Assembly (NCBI GenBank): GCA_937865685.1
Contig: CALMGU010000120.1
Location: 1-64,000, forward strand
Length of the DNA stretch: 64,000 bases
From: an uncultured Alphaproteobacteria bacterium
GTDB lineage: Bacteria > Pseudomonadota > Alphaproteobacteria > Micropepsales > Micropepsaceae
Direction of reading: 5' to 3'
Below the pieces are notes generated by a model. That model made no database searches. It was not told the DNA's origin and saw nothing but the letters and a program-made list of their open reading frames with translations. Position numbers and translations under genes: made by a program. Position 1 is the stretch's first letter. Each line of letters opens with the position of its first letter. Shown one piece after another: positions 26,514 to 36,367 of the stretch.

Positions 26514-27549
26514 GACCGCTATCTGCCTTCTTGCCTGTCTTCCGGTCTGGTCGGCCGCATCCGCGCGCGTGCTGGATGTGACGCAGGCACAGATCGTGCG
26601 CCTGGGCATTCGCACCGCGCCGGTGCGTCCCGCCGAAACCCAATCCACGGTTTCGGTTCTGGGGCGGGTGATGCCCGCGCCGGATTCGCGCATTCCGGTT
26701 TCGGCGCCTTTTGCCGGAGCGGTGGAGCGGCTGTTGAAGCTGGAAGGCGCGCGGGTGAAGAAGGGTGACGCGCTGGCGGTGATCGTCAGCGCCGACATGC
26801 AATTCGCAGAGGCCAAGCTCAAAGGGCTGCAAGCCCATTACCAGGCGGCCAAGGCCGCGGCAGCGCGGGCGCGGTCGCTGGTCGATGAAGGCATCGCGGC
26901 CGCAAGCCGGGCGGAAGAAGCCGACGCGCAAGCCGCTTCGGTGGCGGCCGATCTGGCCGCATCGCGCCGCGCCATGGCGCAGGCCGCCGCTACGGGACAT
27001 GGAAGCTATAATTTGCTGGCGCCGGTGGATGGCCGCATTTCGGCGATCTCCATCTCCGCCGGCGAGCAGGTCGCGGCCATGCAGCCGGCCCTGAGTATCG
27101 ACACCAAGGACGAGATGTGGGTCGAAGGGCAGTTGCCGGCCAATGCCATCGGGCGGGTTGCGGCCGGCGACAGCGCGATGGTGGAAGAGCTGTCCGGCGC
27201 GACCGGCACGGTGATGGCGGCGGGCACCAGCATCGATCCGCGCAACCGCAGCGCCACGGTGCGTATCCGCTTGAATTCGGCGCCGGGGCTGGTGAGCGGC
27301 CAGACCGTGCGCCTGACCATCCAGAAAAACGCGGAGGCGGGGAGCTTCAATGTGCCCCGTGCCGCCGTGGTGACGTTGAAAAGCGGCCCCGCGGTGTTCG
27401 TGGCGCGGCCCAAGGGGTTCGAGCCTGTGGCCGTGACGCTTGTGACGCGTGGTCCAAACGAAGCGACGGTGAGGGGCGGACTTAAGCCTCAGGATGCCGT
27501 CGCCATCAGCGGTGTCGCCGAACTCAAGGCGGCCAGCCAGCAGGAATGA
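26506..27549 (+). CDS. RND efflux periplasmic adaptor (CusB/CzcB type)
   Basis: 347 residues. The ATG at 26506 gives a signal peptide (about 1-20). The membrane-fusion layout follows: a barrel-sandwich half-motif (VSAPFAGAVERLLKLEGARV), an alpha-hairpin (about 100-160, Ala-rich), the second half-motif (LLAPVDGRISAISISAGEQV) and a beta-barrel (KDEMWVEGQLPANAIG). It links the inner-membrane pump to the outer-membrane channel. It starts inside the kinase gene, placing sensor and pump in one transcript. Confidence 0.88.
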   Translation: MRKTAICLLACLPVWSAASARVLDVTQAQIVRLGIRTAPVRPAETQSTVSVLGRVMPAPDSRIPVSAPFAGAVERLLKLEGARVKKGDALAVIVSADMQFAEAKLKGLQAHYQAAKAAAARARSLVDEGIAAASRAEEADAQAASVAADLAASRRAMAQAAATGHGSYNLLAPVDGRISAISISAGEQVAAMQPALSIDTKDEMWVEGQLPANAIGRVAAGDSAMVEELSGATGTVMAAGTSIDPRNRSATVRIRLNSAPGLVSGQTVRLTIQKNAEAGSFNVPRAAVVTLKSGPAVFVARPKGFEPVAVTLVTRGPNEATVRGGLKPQDAVAISGVAELKAASQQE

Positions 27550-27552
27550 TCG

Positions 27553-30500
27553 ATGCTGCGCCGGATGGTCGAATTCGCTCTCAGTCAACGCCTGCTGGTG
27601 CTGGTGCTGGCATCCCTTCTGGCGGGCGCGGGATTCTATGCCTTTTCCCGCCTGCCCATCGATGCCTATCCGGATATCTCCACCACCCAGGTCAAGGTGA
27701 TCCTCAAGGCGCCCGGCATGACGCCGGAAGAGGTGGAGCAGCGCGTGATCGCGCCCCTGGAGCTTGAGCTTCTGGGCATTCCCGATCAGGTCATTCTGCG
27801 CTCGACCGCCAAATACGCCATCGCCGACATCACCATCGATTTCAAGGACAGCACCGACGTTTACTGGGCGCGCCAGCAGGTCGGCGAGCGATTGGCCGGC
27901 GCCATGGCCGAATTGCCCGACACGGTCAGCGGCGGACTGGCGCCCATCGCCACGCCCTTGTCCGAAATCTTCATGTTCACGATCGAAGGCGGGTCTCTGA
28001 GCCTGGCCGAGCGGCGCACTTTGCTGGATTGGACGATACGGCCCGCCCTTCGCACCATACCGGGCGTCGCGGACGTCAACGCACTGGGCGGCTATGTCGA
28101 AAGTTTCGAAGTGGTGCCGGACGATGCCGCGCTGTTTTCAGCGGGCTTGCGTGTTTCCGACATCAAATCCGCGATCGCGGAGGCCAACCGCAATGACGGC
28201 GCCGGACGGGTCGGTGAAGGCGAAGAAGCGCTGATCGTGCGGGCGGTGGGCGCGATCAAGACGGTGGAAGATCTTCGCCGGGTGATGGTCGGGGGCGGGA
28301 ATGGCAAAGCCGTGCGCCTGGGCGACGTCGCCCAGGTTCGGGTGGGTGCGCTGACCCGCTATGGCGCGGTCACCAAGGACGGCAAGGGTGAAACCGTGGA
28401 AGGCCTGGTTCTGGGATTGCGGGGCGCGGATACGGGCGCGGTGGTGGCCGGCGTGCGCGCCAAGCTGGCGGAACTGGAAGCCGATCTGCCCAAGGGCGTC
28501 CAGCTCCACGTCTTTTACGATCGCGCGGATCTGATCAGCAAAGCGGTTTCAACCGTGCAGCATGCCCTGATCGAGGCCACCGTTCTGATCGTGATCCTGC
28601 TGCTGCTGTTCCTGGGCAATCTTCGCGCCGCCATCGTGGTGGCGCTGACATTGCCCTTCGCCGCGATCACCACATTCCTTCTGATGTCGATCTTCGGCCT
28701 TACCGCCAATCTGATGAGCTTGGGCGGGCTCGCCATCGCCATCGGCATGCTGGTCGATGCCGCCGTGGTGGTGGTGGAAAACACGGTGGAAAGCCTGGCG
28801 CATCAAGGGCCGGCAAGCCGGCTTCCCCGGCTGCATCTGGTCTACCGGGCCGCTTCCGAAGTGGCGGTGCCGGTGGCGTCGGGCATTGTGATCATCTGCC
28901 TGGTGTTCCTGCCGCTTCTGTCCCTGCAAGGGTTGGAAGGAAAGCTTTTCGCACCGGTGGCGCTGACCATCGTTTTCGCGCTGTCCGGCTCGCTGCTGCT
29001 GTCGCTGACATTGATTCCCGTCATCGCGTCCTTGCTGCTGAAGACCGGGGTGCATGGAGACGCCTGGCTGATGCGCAAGCTGATGCCCCTTTATGGGCGC
29101 CTGCTGGAAAAGGCTCTGGCGAAGCCGCGCCGGATTTTCATGGGCGTGGGCGTGGTGTTTGCGCTGGCCGCTCTGGCCTATCTCCTGGTGGGCAAGACCT
29201 TCATGCCGGCGATGGATGAGGGCGCCATCGTGGTTCAACTGGCGAAGCTCCCGTCCATCAATCTGGAGCGCACCGCCGAGGTCGATAAGGCCGTGCAGCA
29301 AGCGATCATGGCGCGGGTGCCGGACGTGGTGGAAGCCATCGCCCGCACCGGCAGCGACGAGATCGGCCTGGACCCCATGGGGCTGAACGAAACCGACCTG
29401 TTCCTGATGCTGGCGCCGCGGGAGAATTGGAAGGCGCCCAGCAAGGACGCCATGGTGGAACAGATCCGCGCGGTGATGAAGGATTTTCCGGGGATCGAAT
29501 ACACCTTCACCCAGCCCATCGAAATGCGCACTTCCGAAATGCTCACCGGAAGCCGCGGCGATCTGGCCATCAAGATATTCGGGCCGGACCTGTCGGTGCT
29601 GGGGCGGCTGTCCGAGGAAATCCGCGCCACGGTGGCAAAGGTTCCCGGCGCGACCGAGGTCTTCACCGTCGCCGACGACAAGGTGCGCTACCTTCAGACC
29701 GATATCGACCGCATGGCCGTGGGCGTGGCCGGCCTTTCGACTCAGACTTTGCAGGAGGAAATGCGCGCCCGGCTGGAGGGGCTGGATGCGGGCATCGTCA
29801 CCGACAATCAGCGGCGCATTCCCATCCTGATCCGGGGTGGCGACGATCTACATACGCGGCCCGAATTGTTCGGCGATGTCGGCGTGGCCACCGAAAGTGG
29901 CGGGATCGTGCATATCGCGGATGTGGCGCGCATCACCCAGCCGGAAGGCCCGGTCCGCATCCAGCGGGAGAACGCCTCGCGCTTCGGCACCATCCAGGCC
30001 AATGTTTCGGGACGGGATCTGGTGGGCTTTGTCGAAGCCGCGCAGACTGCGGTTGCTCAGCAGGTCAAGCTCCCCTCCGGCTACAGGCTGGAATGGAGCG
30101 GAGAATTCCAGAACCAGCGCCGCGCCGCCCAGCGGCTGATGGTGGTGGTGCCCCTGGCGCTGGGGCTGATCTTCCTGGTGCTTTTCGCCACGCTTGGTTC
30201 GGTGCGCCAGTCGCTTCTCATTCTGGCCAATATCCCGCTGGCGCTGGTGGGCGGAATGCTGCTGCTTTGGGTGTCCGGCGAATATCTTTCGGTTCCGGCT
30301 TCGGTGGGCTTCATCGCGCTTTTGGGCATCGCCGTTCTCAACGGCCTGGTTCTGATCGTTCATTTCAACCAGCTGCGCGGCCAGGGCATGCCCATCCATC
30401 AAGTGGCCTATGACGGCGCTCGGCGGCGGCTGCGCCCGGTCCTGATGACGGCCAGCATCGCGGCGCTGGGCCTGGTGCCGCTTCTGTTCGCCACCGGGCC

Positions 30501-30651
30501 GGGTTCGGAGATTCAGAAGCCCTTGGCCATCGTGGTGATCGGAGGGCTGATCAGTTCCACCGCGCTGACCTTGTTCCTCCTGCCGATTCTTTTTGTCCGC
30601 TTTGGGGTTCCGGCGTCCGAAACGTCTTCTCGAAAGAAGGGCGCGGCATGA
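27553..30651 (+). CDS. Heavy-metal-type RND efflux pump (CusA/CzcA family)
   Basis: 1032 residues, full length for the family. The N-terminus LPIDAYPDISTTQVKV is the HME-RND hallmark. The helix-4 segment SLGGLAIAIGMLVDAAVVVV followed by EN resembles CusA (GGIAIAIG with a single Asp) more than CzcA, which has an additional Asp. The porter-domain segment EGAIVVQLAKLPS lacks the Met found at the equivalent place in CusA, so Cu/Ag transport is not assured. It works as a trimer with the adaptor and TolC-like protein encoded beside it. Confidence 0.92.
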   Translation: MLRRMVEFALSQRLLVLVLASLLAGAGFYAFSRLPIDAYPDISTTQVKVILKAPGMTPEEVEQRVIAPLELELLGIPDQVILRSTAKYAIADITIDFKDSTDVYWARQQVGERLAGAMAELPDTVSGGLAPIATPLSEIFMFTIEGGSLSLAERRTLLDWTIRPALRTIPGVADVNALGGYVESFEVVPDDAALFSAGLRVSDIKSAIAEANRNDGAGRVGEGEEALIVRAVGAIKTVEDLRRVMVGGGNGKAVRLGDVAQVRVGALTRYGAVTKDGKGETVEGLVLGLRGADTGAVVAGVRAKLAELEADLPKGVQLHVFYDRADLISKAVSTVQHALIEATVLIVILLLLFLGNLRAAIVVALTLPFAAITTFLLMSIFGLTANLMSLGGLAIAIGMLVDAAVVVVENTVESLAHQGPASRLPRLHLVYRAASEVAVPVASGIVIICLVFLPLLSLQGLEGKLFAPVALTIVFALSGSLLLSLTLIPVIASLLLKTGVHGDAWLMRKLMPLYGRLLEKALAKPRRIFMGVGVVFALAALAYLLVGKTFMPAMDEGAIVVQLAKLPSINLERTAEVDKAVQQAIMARVPDVVEAIARTGSDEIGLDPMGLNETDLFLMLAPRENWKAPSKDAMVEQIRAVMKDFPGIEYTFTQPIEMRTSEMLTGSRGDLAIKIFGPDLSVLGRLSEEIRATVAKVPGATEVFTVADDKVRYLQTDIDRMAVGVAGLSTQTLQEEMRARLEGLDAGIVTDNQRRIPILIRGGDDLHTRPELFGDVGVATESGGIVHIADVARITQPEGPVRIQRENASRFGTIQANVSGRDLVGFVEAAQTAVAQQVKLPSGYRLEWSGEFQNQRRAAQRLMVVVPLALGLIFLVLFATLGSVRQSLLILANIPLALVGGMLLLWVSGEYLSVPASVGFIALLGIAVLNGLVLIVHFNQLRGQGMPIHQVAYDGARRRLRPVLMTASIAALGLVPLLFATGPGSEIQKPLAIVVIGGLISSTALTLFLLPILFVRFGVPASETSSRKKGAA

Positions 30652-30953
30652 CCCAAATCAAGCTGACTTTGGTTTGCCCTCAAGCCTTGGCGGAACAGAT
30701 GTCGGAATTCCTGCTGGATTGCGAACAGCTGAAGGGCGGCTTCACGGCCTGGAGCGGCAATGGCCATGGCGCGGATTTCGCCACGGCGTCCTTGCGCGAA
30801 CAGGTTCGGGGATCCGTCCATGTCTTCCTGCTGATCGCGATCATGGAGGAGTCCGGCCTGGCGCCTCTTTTGGCGTCCCTGCGGGCAAGATTCCGGGCGC
30901 CGCATGTCCGCTACTGGACCGAGCCCGTCTTGGAATTCGGAGATTTGGCGTGA
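30648..30953 (+). CDS. DUF3240 family protein
   Basis: 101 residues, overlapping the pump gene by 4 bp (ATGA) and the TolC gene by one base. It is a compact alpha/beta protein resembling PII-like small proteins: LVCPQALAEQMSEFLLDC, then a variable loop and a final VRYWTEPV strand. DUF3240 genes are regular companions of CzcA/CusA-type pumps; a regulatory, metal- or nucleotide-sensing role has been guessed but not shown to my knowledge. Confidence 0.75.
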   Translation: MTQIKLTLVCPQALAEQMSEFLLDCEQLKGGFTAWSGNGHGADFATASLREQVRGSVHVFLLIAIMEESGLAPLLASLRARFRAPHVRYWTEPVLEFGDLA

Positions 30954-32236
30954 TGCGGAAAATCCTGATTTTGCCGTTGCTGGCGGCATTTCTTCCGGGG
31001 TTGGCGATGGCCGGTCAGTCCGGCGGGCAGGCGCCGCATGCGGAAAATATTCAGTCGCCCAGCCTGTCCTTCATGCCGCCGCATGACATGGTGGACCGGC
31101 TGATGGATGAAGATCCCGGTGTCCAGCGCGCCCGCGCCTTGACGAAATCGGCGGAAGCGGAGGCGCGCGCGCGCGAAGCGGGGCCGCATGAATTCATCCT
31201 GCATGGCGAATATGTCTCCCGCGCCAGCAATCTCGAAGGGCGCATGGATGAATGGATGGCCGGCATCAGCCGCGGAATCCGCTTGCCCGGCAAGGCCGAA
31301 GCGGACGGCAAGATCGGTGCCTTTGGCGTGGCGGTGGCGGAAAACAGCCTGGGTGATTCCCGCCATCAGGCGGCGACGATGCTCAAAAATCTGTGGCTGG
31401 CATGGGTGACGGCGGAGGCCGACGCCGAATTGGCGGCCGCGCAAGTGACCGATTACGAAAAAGAGCTCCAGGCCATGGAGCGGAGCCGTCAATTGGGTCA
31501 GGCCGCGGTGCTGCAAGTGGAGCAGGTGCAGGCATCGCTTGCCACGGCGCGAGCCCAGGCGGCAAAGGCCGCGCAAGTCCGGCTCGATGCCCGCATGACC
31601 CTGGCGCGGAATTTTCCGGCGCTGGCATTGCCCGCCCATCCACCGGTCATACCGGATCCCGCGCCGCCGCCCGGACTCTGGGAAGAGTGGCGCGCGGCGG
31701 TGCTGAACGACAATCATGAAGTAAAAATGGCGCAAAGCGAGGCCGACCGGCGCGAGTGGCTTGCACGGCGCGCGTCCTTGGATCGCTTTGCGGATCCCAC
31801 GGTGGATTTGCGGACCTTCCAGGACAGGGCCGGTCACGAGACCGGCTTCGGCATCGGTTTCACCATGCCGATCGGCGGTTCGTTGCGCAGCGCGGTCGCC
31901 GATCAGGCATCGGCGGAAGCATCCGCCGCCGCCGTTGCCGCGCGCAAGGTGCTGCGCGATGTCGAGGTCGCCGCCGATCGCGATGTGATCCAGGCGCAGC
32001 AGGGTCTCACGGCGTGGCAGCAAAGCCGGGCCGCGGCCAATGCCAGCGCGCAGCTGATGGTCCGGATGCGGCGGGCCTATGCGCTGGGCGATCTGGGATT
32101 GACCGAGCTGCTTCTGGCGGAGCGCCAGGATTTCGAGACACGGCAGACCGAATTGCAGGCGCGCAGCACCGCCCATGGCGCGATCCTGCAACTGATGATC
32201 GACGCGCATCGCATCTGGTCCCTGGGTGACGATTAG
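30953..32236 (+). CDS. TolC-family outer-membrane efflux protein (CusC/CzcC type)
   Basis: 427 residues with a signal peptide (about 1-20, LAMAGQ). Two repeats of long coiled-coil helices (about 65-220 and 250-410) carry the OEP pattern, for example AGISRGIRLPGKAEADGKIG and ERQDFETRQTELQARS. It completes the tripartite pump. The A of its ATG is the last base of the DUF3240 stop, so four genes from adaptor to channel are tightly coupled. Confidence 0.88.
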   Translation: MRKILILPLLAAFLPGLAMAGQSGGQAPHAENIQSPSLSFMPPHDMVDRLMDEDPGVQRARALTKSAEAEARAREAGPHEFILHGEYVSRASNLEGRMDEWMAGISRGIRLPGKAEADGKIGAFGVAVAENSLGDSRHQAATMLKNLWLAWVTAEADAELAAAQVTDYEKELQAMERSRQLGQAAVLQVEQVQASLATARAQAAKAAQVRLDARMTLARNFPALALPAHPPVIPDPAPPPGLWEEWRAAVLNDNHEVKMAQSEADRREWLARRASLDRFADPTVDLRTFQDRAGHETGFGIGFTMPIGGSLRSAVADQASAEASAAAVAARKVLRDVEVAADRDVIQAQQGLTAWQQSRAAANASAQLMVRMRRAYALGDLGLTELLLAERQDFETRQTELQARSTAHGAILQLMIDAHRIWSLGDD

Positions 32237-32319
32237 ACACGAGTCCGCTTGACCGCGGGCGAAGCGCATAGGGCCAGGAAGATCGGAATTTTGGCATGCG
32301 TGCGGCAGCGGCTTGATAT

Positions 32320-33324
32320 TTAAAGCCCGCCTGCCAATCCCAGCCAGCGCTCGCCGTCCGGCACTTTTTCGAGATAAGCCTTTGTCAGGCGCTCAGCCAG
32401 CTCCGCCTGCCATTGCCGGCGTTCTTCCGGCGTTTGGATATGCAAGGTCATGCCGCCGGATTGCAGATCCGCGATGGCTTTCCGGTCGGCTTGTTCGGCC
32501 AAGGTGAAATCGCTCTGCTCCGCTTTGCGGGCCGCGGCTTCGATGATGCTTCGGTCCGCGGGAGAGAGGCCGTCCCACACCGATTGATTGACGAAGATCA
32601 GATAGAACACCGAATAGAGCGGGGCGATGGTGCCGAATTTCTGCGTCTTCGCCCACTCGCCGGCCGCGGCCGCATAGACATCCGTGGTGCCGCCGTCTCC
32701 CTTGCCATCCGCGATCCATTTCGGCACGGCGGCGGGCGGCATCGGTGTGGGTGTGGCGCCTGCTGCCTGGAAGAACGTCTCGCCCAGGCCGCGCAGGCTG
32801 CGCATGCGCAGGCCCGTCATGTCGCCCGGTTTGATCACTGGTTTGTCGACGGTGGTGATGATGGCAGTGTTGGTGATGAAGACCCACATCAGGGGATGAA
32901 CGCCGGCCGCCGCAACGCGGGCTTCAAGTTCATGGGCGAGGTCAGATGTGGGAAAGCGCTTCAGCTTTTCGATGTCGGTGAGGGCGTACGGGATCATCAG
33001 CAGATCCATTTCGGGGATCGCATGCGCGAGGCCGCCCACCGCGCCATCCGCCGTCCAGTAGAAGGTGGCGATGCCCGCCGCGTCGAGCTTGCCGCCTTTT
33101 ACGTCGGAGAAAGCGGTTTCGGGTCCGGCGCGTTGCTGCTCGATGGTGATCCGTCCCTGGGTGTTGCGGCTGATCTCGTCCGCCATCTGCGCCAAGCTGC
33201 GGCCCATGTGATGTTGCAGACCGTTCGGGTGACCCAGCCGGATGGTCACGGTCTGGGCGGGCGTCGCCGCGCCCAGCAGGACGGCCAAGCCGCAAATTCC
33301 CGATAGTCTGAGGAGAGCGTTCAT
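32320..33324 (-). CDS. TRAP transporter solute-binding protein, DctP family (second of a pair)
   Basis: 334 residues with a signal peptide (about 1-24). DctP-family features include RLGHPNGLQHHMGRSLAQMA, the ligand-contact region KPGDMTGLRMRSLRGLGETF and YSVFYLIFVNQSVWDGLSPA. It should bind an organic acid in the periplasm. The start overlaps the upstream paralogue's stop by 4 bp. No DctQ or DctM membrane subunits are encoded in the window. Confidence 0.82.
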   Translation of the reverse strand: MNALLRLSGICGLAVLLGAATPAQTVTIRLGHPNGLQHHMGRSLAQMADEISRNTQGRITIEQQRAGPETAFSDVKGGKLDAAGIATFYWTADGAVGGLAHAIPEMDLLMIPYALTDIEKLKRFPTSDLAHELEARVAAAGVHPLMWVFITNTAIITTVDKPVIKPGDMTGLRMRSLRGLGETFFQAAGATPTPMPPAAVPKWIADGKGDGGTTDVYAAAAGEWAKTQKFGTIAPLYSVFYLIFVNQSVWDGLSPADRSIIEAAARKAEQSDFTLAEQADRKAIADLQSGGMTLHIQTPEERRQWQAELAERLTKAYLEKVPDGERWLGLAGGL

Positions 33325-34322
33325 GGCTTGGCCACCGGCAATTGGGACACAATGCCGGAGGCGGACGGGGACAAGGCGGCCAGCGCGGGCCCCTGCATGG
33401 CGTCCTGCCATTGCTTGCGCTCGTCCGGCGTCTGGATATGCAGCGCGACGCCTTGAGCCCGCAGGATATCGAGAGATGCGGCAGCCTTGGCTTCGGTGAT
33501 GGTGACGGCGGTTTTCTCCAGCTGCTTTCCGGCCGCTTCCACCGCCGTTCGGTCGGCGGGAGAAAGCCGCGCCAGCCAGGCAGGATTGACGTAAAGATGA
33601 TAGAAGGCCGAGAAATAGGGCGTGACGGTGGCGTATTTCTGGACTTCGTAGAGCTTCAGACCGATGGCGGAGGAAATATCCGTCATCACCGAATCCAGTT
33701 TGCCCGCCTCGATCGCGTGATGAACTTCGCTGGCTTCCAGCATTTCGGGCGCGGCGCCCAGCAGCTCGAAGGGGCGCTTGGAAAATTCGTCCAGAACCCG
33801 GATATGCCGGCCGCGAAAATCGGCCGGCGCGACGATGGCGTTGTTCGATGACGTCATCAAAGTCAGCCGCGTGACGTCCAGCCAGGCCAAGGTCTTCACA
33901 CCATGCCGGGTGATGTCCTTTTCGATGCTCTGGGCCGCCTGGGAAGCCGGAAAAGCCCGCATCTGATCCAGCCCGGTGAACAGAAAGGGCACCATGCTGA
34001 AGTCGAGCTGCGGAATATCCCTGGTCCAAAGGAAATTGGGCATGCAGGCCGCTTCGACGGTGCCTTTGGCCACCGCTTCAATGAAATGCGGCGGCGAAAT
34101 GGGCGGATCGGAATTGCGGGGCTTGGTGATGACGTCCACCACCACATCGCCTTTGGTGCGCTCTTCCACATCCAGCGCAAAAGCGTGCAGCGCCAAAGTG
34201 ATCTGGTGATCCAGTGGCGCGGTGTGGACGATGTGCATCACCACGGCATCCTTGGCCGCCGCGGCGGTGCTTGCCGCGACAAGCGCGGGGAGGGACATGA
34301 GCAGCCACAAGCGGGTTCGCAT
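33321..34322 (-). CDS. TRAP transporter solute-binding protein, DctP family (first of a pair)
   Basis: 333 residues with a signal peptide (about 1-23, STAAAAKD). It shares layout with the next gene: a long N-terminal lobe with VVVDVITKPRNSDPPISPPH, the hinge FRGRHIRVLDEFSKRPFELL, and YFSAFYHLYVNPAWLARLSP followed by a C-terminal helix with IQTPDERKQWQDAM. The two proteins are clearly duplicated (both have IQTP-E/D-ERxQWQ near the end). Only soluble receptors are present, without transporter subunits. Confidence 0.82.
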   Translation of the reverse strand: MRTRLWLLMSLPALVAASTAAAAKDAVVMHIVHTAPLDHQITLALHAFALDVEERTKGDVVVDVITKPRNSDPPISPPHFIEAVAKGTVEAACMPNFLWTRDIPQLDFSMVPFLFTGLDQMRAFPASQAAQSIEKDITRHGVKTLAWLDVTRLTLMTSSNNAIVAPADFRGRHIRVLDEFSKRPFELLGAAPEMLEASEVHHAIEAGKLDSVMTDISSAIGLKLYEVQKYATVTPYFSAFYHLYVNPAWLARLSPADRTAVEAAGKQLEKTAVTITEAKAAASLDILRAQGVALHIQTPDERKQWQDAMQGPALAALSPSASGIVSQLPVAKP

Positions 34323-34392
34323 TTGCGTCTCCGGAAATTGCGCATCGATGGTGGGACGAGATTAGCGGCGCCGTTTCCGCGGGGGATATGAA

Positions 34393-34424
34393 TTAACCGC
34401 CCCGAACCATAAGGCGCGGGAATA
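34393..34424. promoter_or_regulatory. Weak third copy of the 45-bp operator-like element
   Basis: TTAACCG, 8 bases, CATAAG, 4 bases and GGGAATA occur here with the same spacing as in the two stronger copies at 43688-43733 and 46622-46666. Outside the GGGAATA and ATAA cores the match is poor (about 18 of 31 positions against the 46.6-kb copy). It lies between the divergent TRAP-receptor and LVIVD genes. Confidence 0.3.
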
Positions 34425-34569
34425 GTCCGGCATTCGATGAAGGTGCCGCCGCTATTCCGGATGGTTATGCCCCGCCATCGGGATTTCATTTGAACGGCGC
34501 GGTATTGGCGCAAACCATCAGCGGAAGCGGGCGGTGTTGGGACCGGACCTGGTTTTCGTGGGCGCTGTG

Positions 34570-36330
34570 ATGAAAAAACTGGGTTTGATGGTCTCGGCTC
34601 TTTTGCTGCTGGCCGGCGGGGCGGCGCTCATGCCTGCGTCCCTGGCCCAGACCGAGAACGGGCCGGCCAAGCTCAGTCCGCCGGGCGCTGATATTCCCGA
34701 TCCGTATCTGGCGGCCTGGGCGCGCCTGACCGCGGACCGTACGGCCAAGCCGCTGACCGCCGGGGTGGATTACGGGATGGACACGGCGGCGGGGAAATTC
34801 ATCTGGCCCTTGGCGACGCCGGAAGTTCGGGGCGAGCATCGCTTTCCCGGCCAGCTGCCCTATTGGGACCCGAAGAGCTACACCAAGAATGTGGACGTGC
34901 TCGGCTTCTATAAGGCCGTCAACTCGCCCTTCCAGGCCTGGGTGAACATCGCCGATTTCGGCGGGCACCGTTACCTCTATGTCCATGACCGGGATTATCT
35001 GCGCATCCTGGACGTGACCGATCCCCGCCACGCCACCACCGCCTATTCCAGCGGCCCCATCTGGTCCGCCAAGGGGCCGAGCGAGGCCTTCGATTCCAAA
35101 GCGGTGAAGAACTATTTCGGCGGCACCACCATCGGCTGGAGCGCCAAGCTGGGCAAGCCGATCATGATCGCGTCCTACGAAATCGGCCGCACCGGTCTCA
35201 TGAATGAGAAAACCAAGGAGCCGGAGAATGTCGCCGCCATACGGCATTACAATTCGCTGAAGGGGTTCAAGGTCTATGCCATGAACGGCCCCTTGCCGTC
35301 GCAATGGGAGCTTCTGGCCAGCAAGACCACGGATTTCACTAAGCCCGATGCGCCCATCGGCGAGCAGCGGGGCTCCGGTTCGCTGGACACGCCCTGGTAT
35401 CTGGGCGGCAAATACATGTTTCTGTCCGCTGCGCCCGATGATTCCTATGTGCTGAACGAAGTGAACTACCTCTATTCGCCCGGCTATCAGGTCTGGGACA
35501 TGTCCGATCCTGCCGACCCGAAATTCCTGTCTCAGATCACCGTGCCGGGGCAGGTGGTGGGCGATCCGGCCAGCGAAGAGGCCTATCTGATGAATCCGCG
35601 CGCCGGTAATCGCGCGTCGTTCATGGGATCGCGGATGCCGCCTTTCGTGCCCAAGCCGATCGAAAAAGGCGGCCGCCTCGCGTTCGGCGCCATGGGCGGG
35701 CTGGGCTTTTATGTCTTCGATGTCGCCGACCCGGCGCATCCCAAAACCATCGGGCAGGTCAACACGCCGCCGCAATCCGCCGGGACCGAGTTCGACAATG
35801 CGGATGCCAGCCAGTTCCTGAGAACCGGTTATGTATTCACCAACGGCTATCCCTTGAACAAGGATTGCTATGAGCCGTTCAAGGACATCTATGTGATCGA
35901 TGCGCATGATCCGCGCCATCCCAAGGTGGCGGCGACGTTCCCCAGGCCCCTGCCGCCACCGGGCGCGTCCTTCACGGATTTCTGCCAGCGGGGCGGGCAT
36001 TTCGGTCCCAAGCGGGCGAACGCCATCGGGCAGCCGCAGGATTGGCGCCAGAACATCATTCCTTATTCCTTCTACAATGCCGGGGTGCAGATTTATGACG
36101 TGACCAATCCGGCCAAGCCGTCCATCGCCGGATATTTCGTCCCCCACATGGCGAGCGAGGCCGATCTGCCGCGCTACACTTTGGGCCGGGGCATTCTGGG
36201 CATCTTCGTCGAATATGACCGCAACATCATCTGGGCGTTCGCAGAGGATGGCGCTTACGCGCTGTCGTCTCCGCTTCTGGGCGCGCCGATCCTGGGGCCG
36301 CCGCCGAAACCCTGGCCGGGAAAGAGCTGA
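34570..36330 (+). CDS. Exported LVIVD-repeat protein
   Basis: 586 residues. The ATG at 34570 starts a clear signal peptide (about 1-26, PASLAQ). The body contains repeated beta-propeller strands of the LVIVD type, each with a YVHDRDYLRILDVTDPRH-like segment: VWDMSDPADPKFL, FYVFDVADPAHPKTIG, IYVIDAHDPRHPKVA and IYDVTNPAKPSIAG. It probably lies in the periplasm or on the surface as a binding or scaffold protein. The amidohydrolase gene follows after 37 bp. The function is unknown. Confidence 0.75.
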   Translation: MKKLGLMVSALLLLAGGAALMPASLAQTENGPAKLSPPGADIPDPYLAAWARLTADRTAKPLTAGVDYGMDTAAGKFIWPLATPEVRGEHRFPGQLPYWDPKSYTKNVDVLGFYKAVNSPFQAWVNIADFGGHRYLYVHDRDYLRILDVTDPRHATTAYSSGPIWSAKGPSEAFDSKAVKNYFGGTTIGWSAKLGKPIMIASYEIGRTGLMNEKTKEPENVAAIRHYNSLKGFKVYAMNGPLPSQWELLASKTTDFTKPDAPIGEQRGSGSLDTPWYLGGKYMFLSAAPDDSYVLNEVNYLYSPGYQVWDMSDPADPKFLSQITVPGQVVGDPASEEAYLMNPRAGNRASFMGSRMPPFVPKPIEKGGRLAFGAMGGLGFYVFDVADPAHPKTIGQVNTPPQSAGTEFDNADASQFLRTGYVFTNGYPLNKDCYEPFKDIYVIDAHDPRHPKVAATFPRPLPPPGASFTDFCQRGGHFGPKRANAIGQPQDWRQNIIPYSFYNAGVQIYDVTNPAKPSIAGYFVPHMASEADLPRYTLGRGILGIFVEYDRNIIWAFAEDGAYALSSPLLGAPILGPPPKPWPGKS

Positions 36331-36367
36331 TGTTGCCGCCAACCGTGAATTTCCGGGAGTCGAGAAT

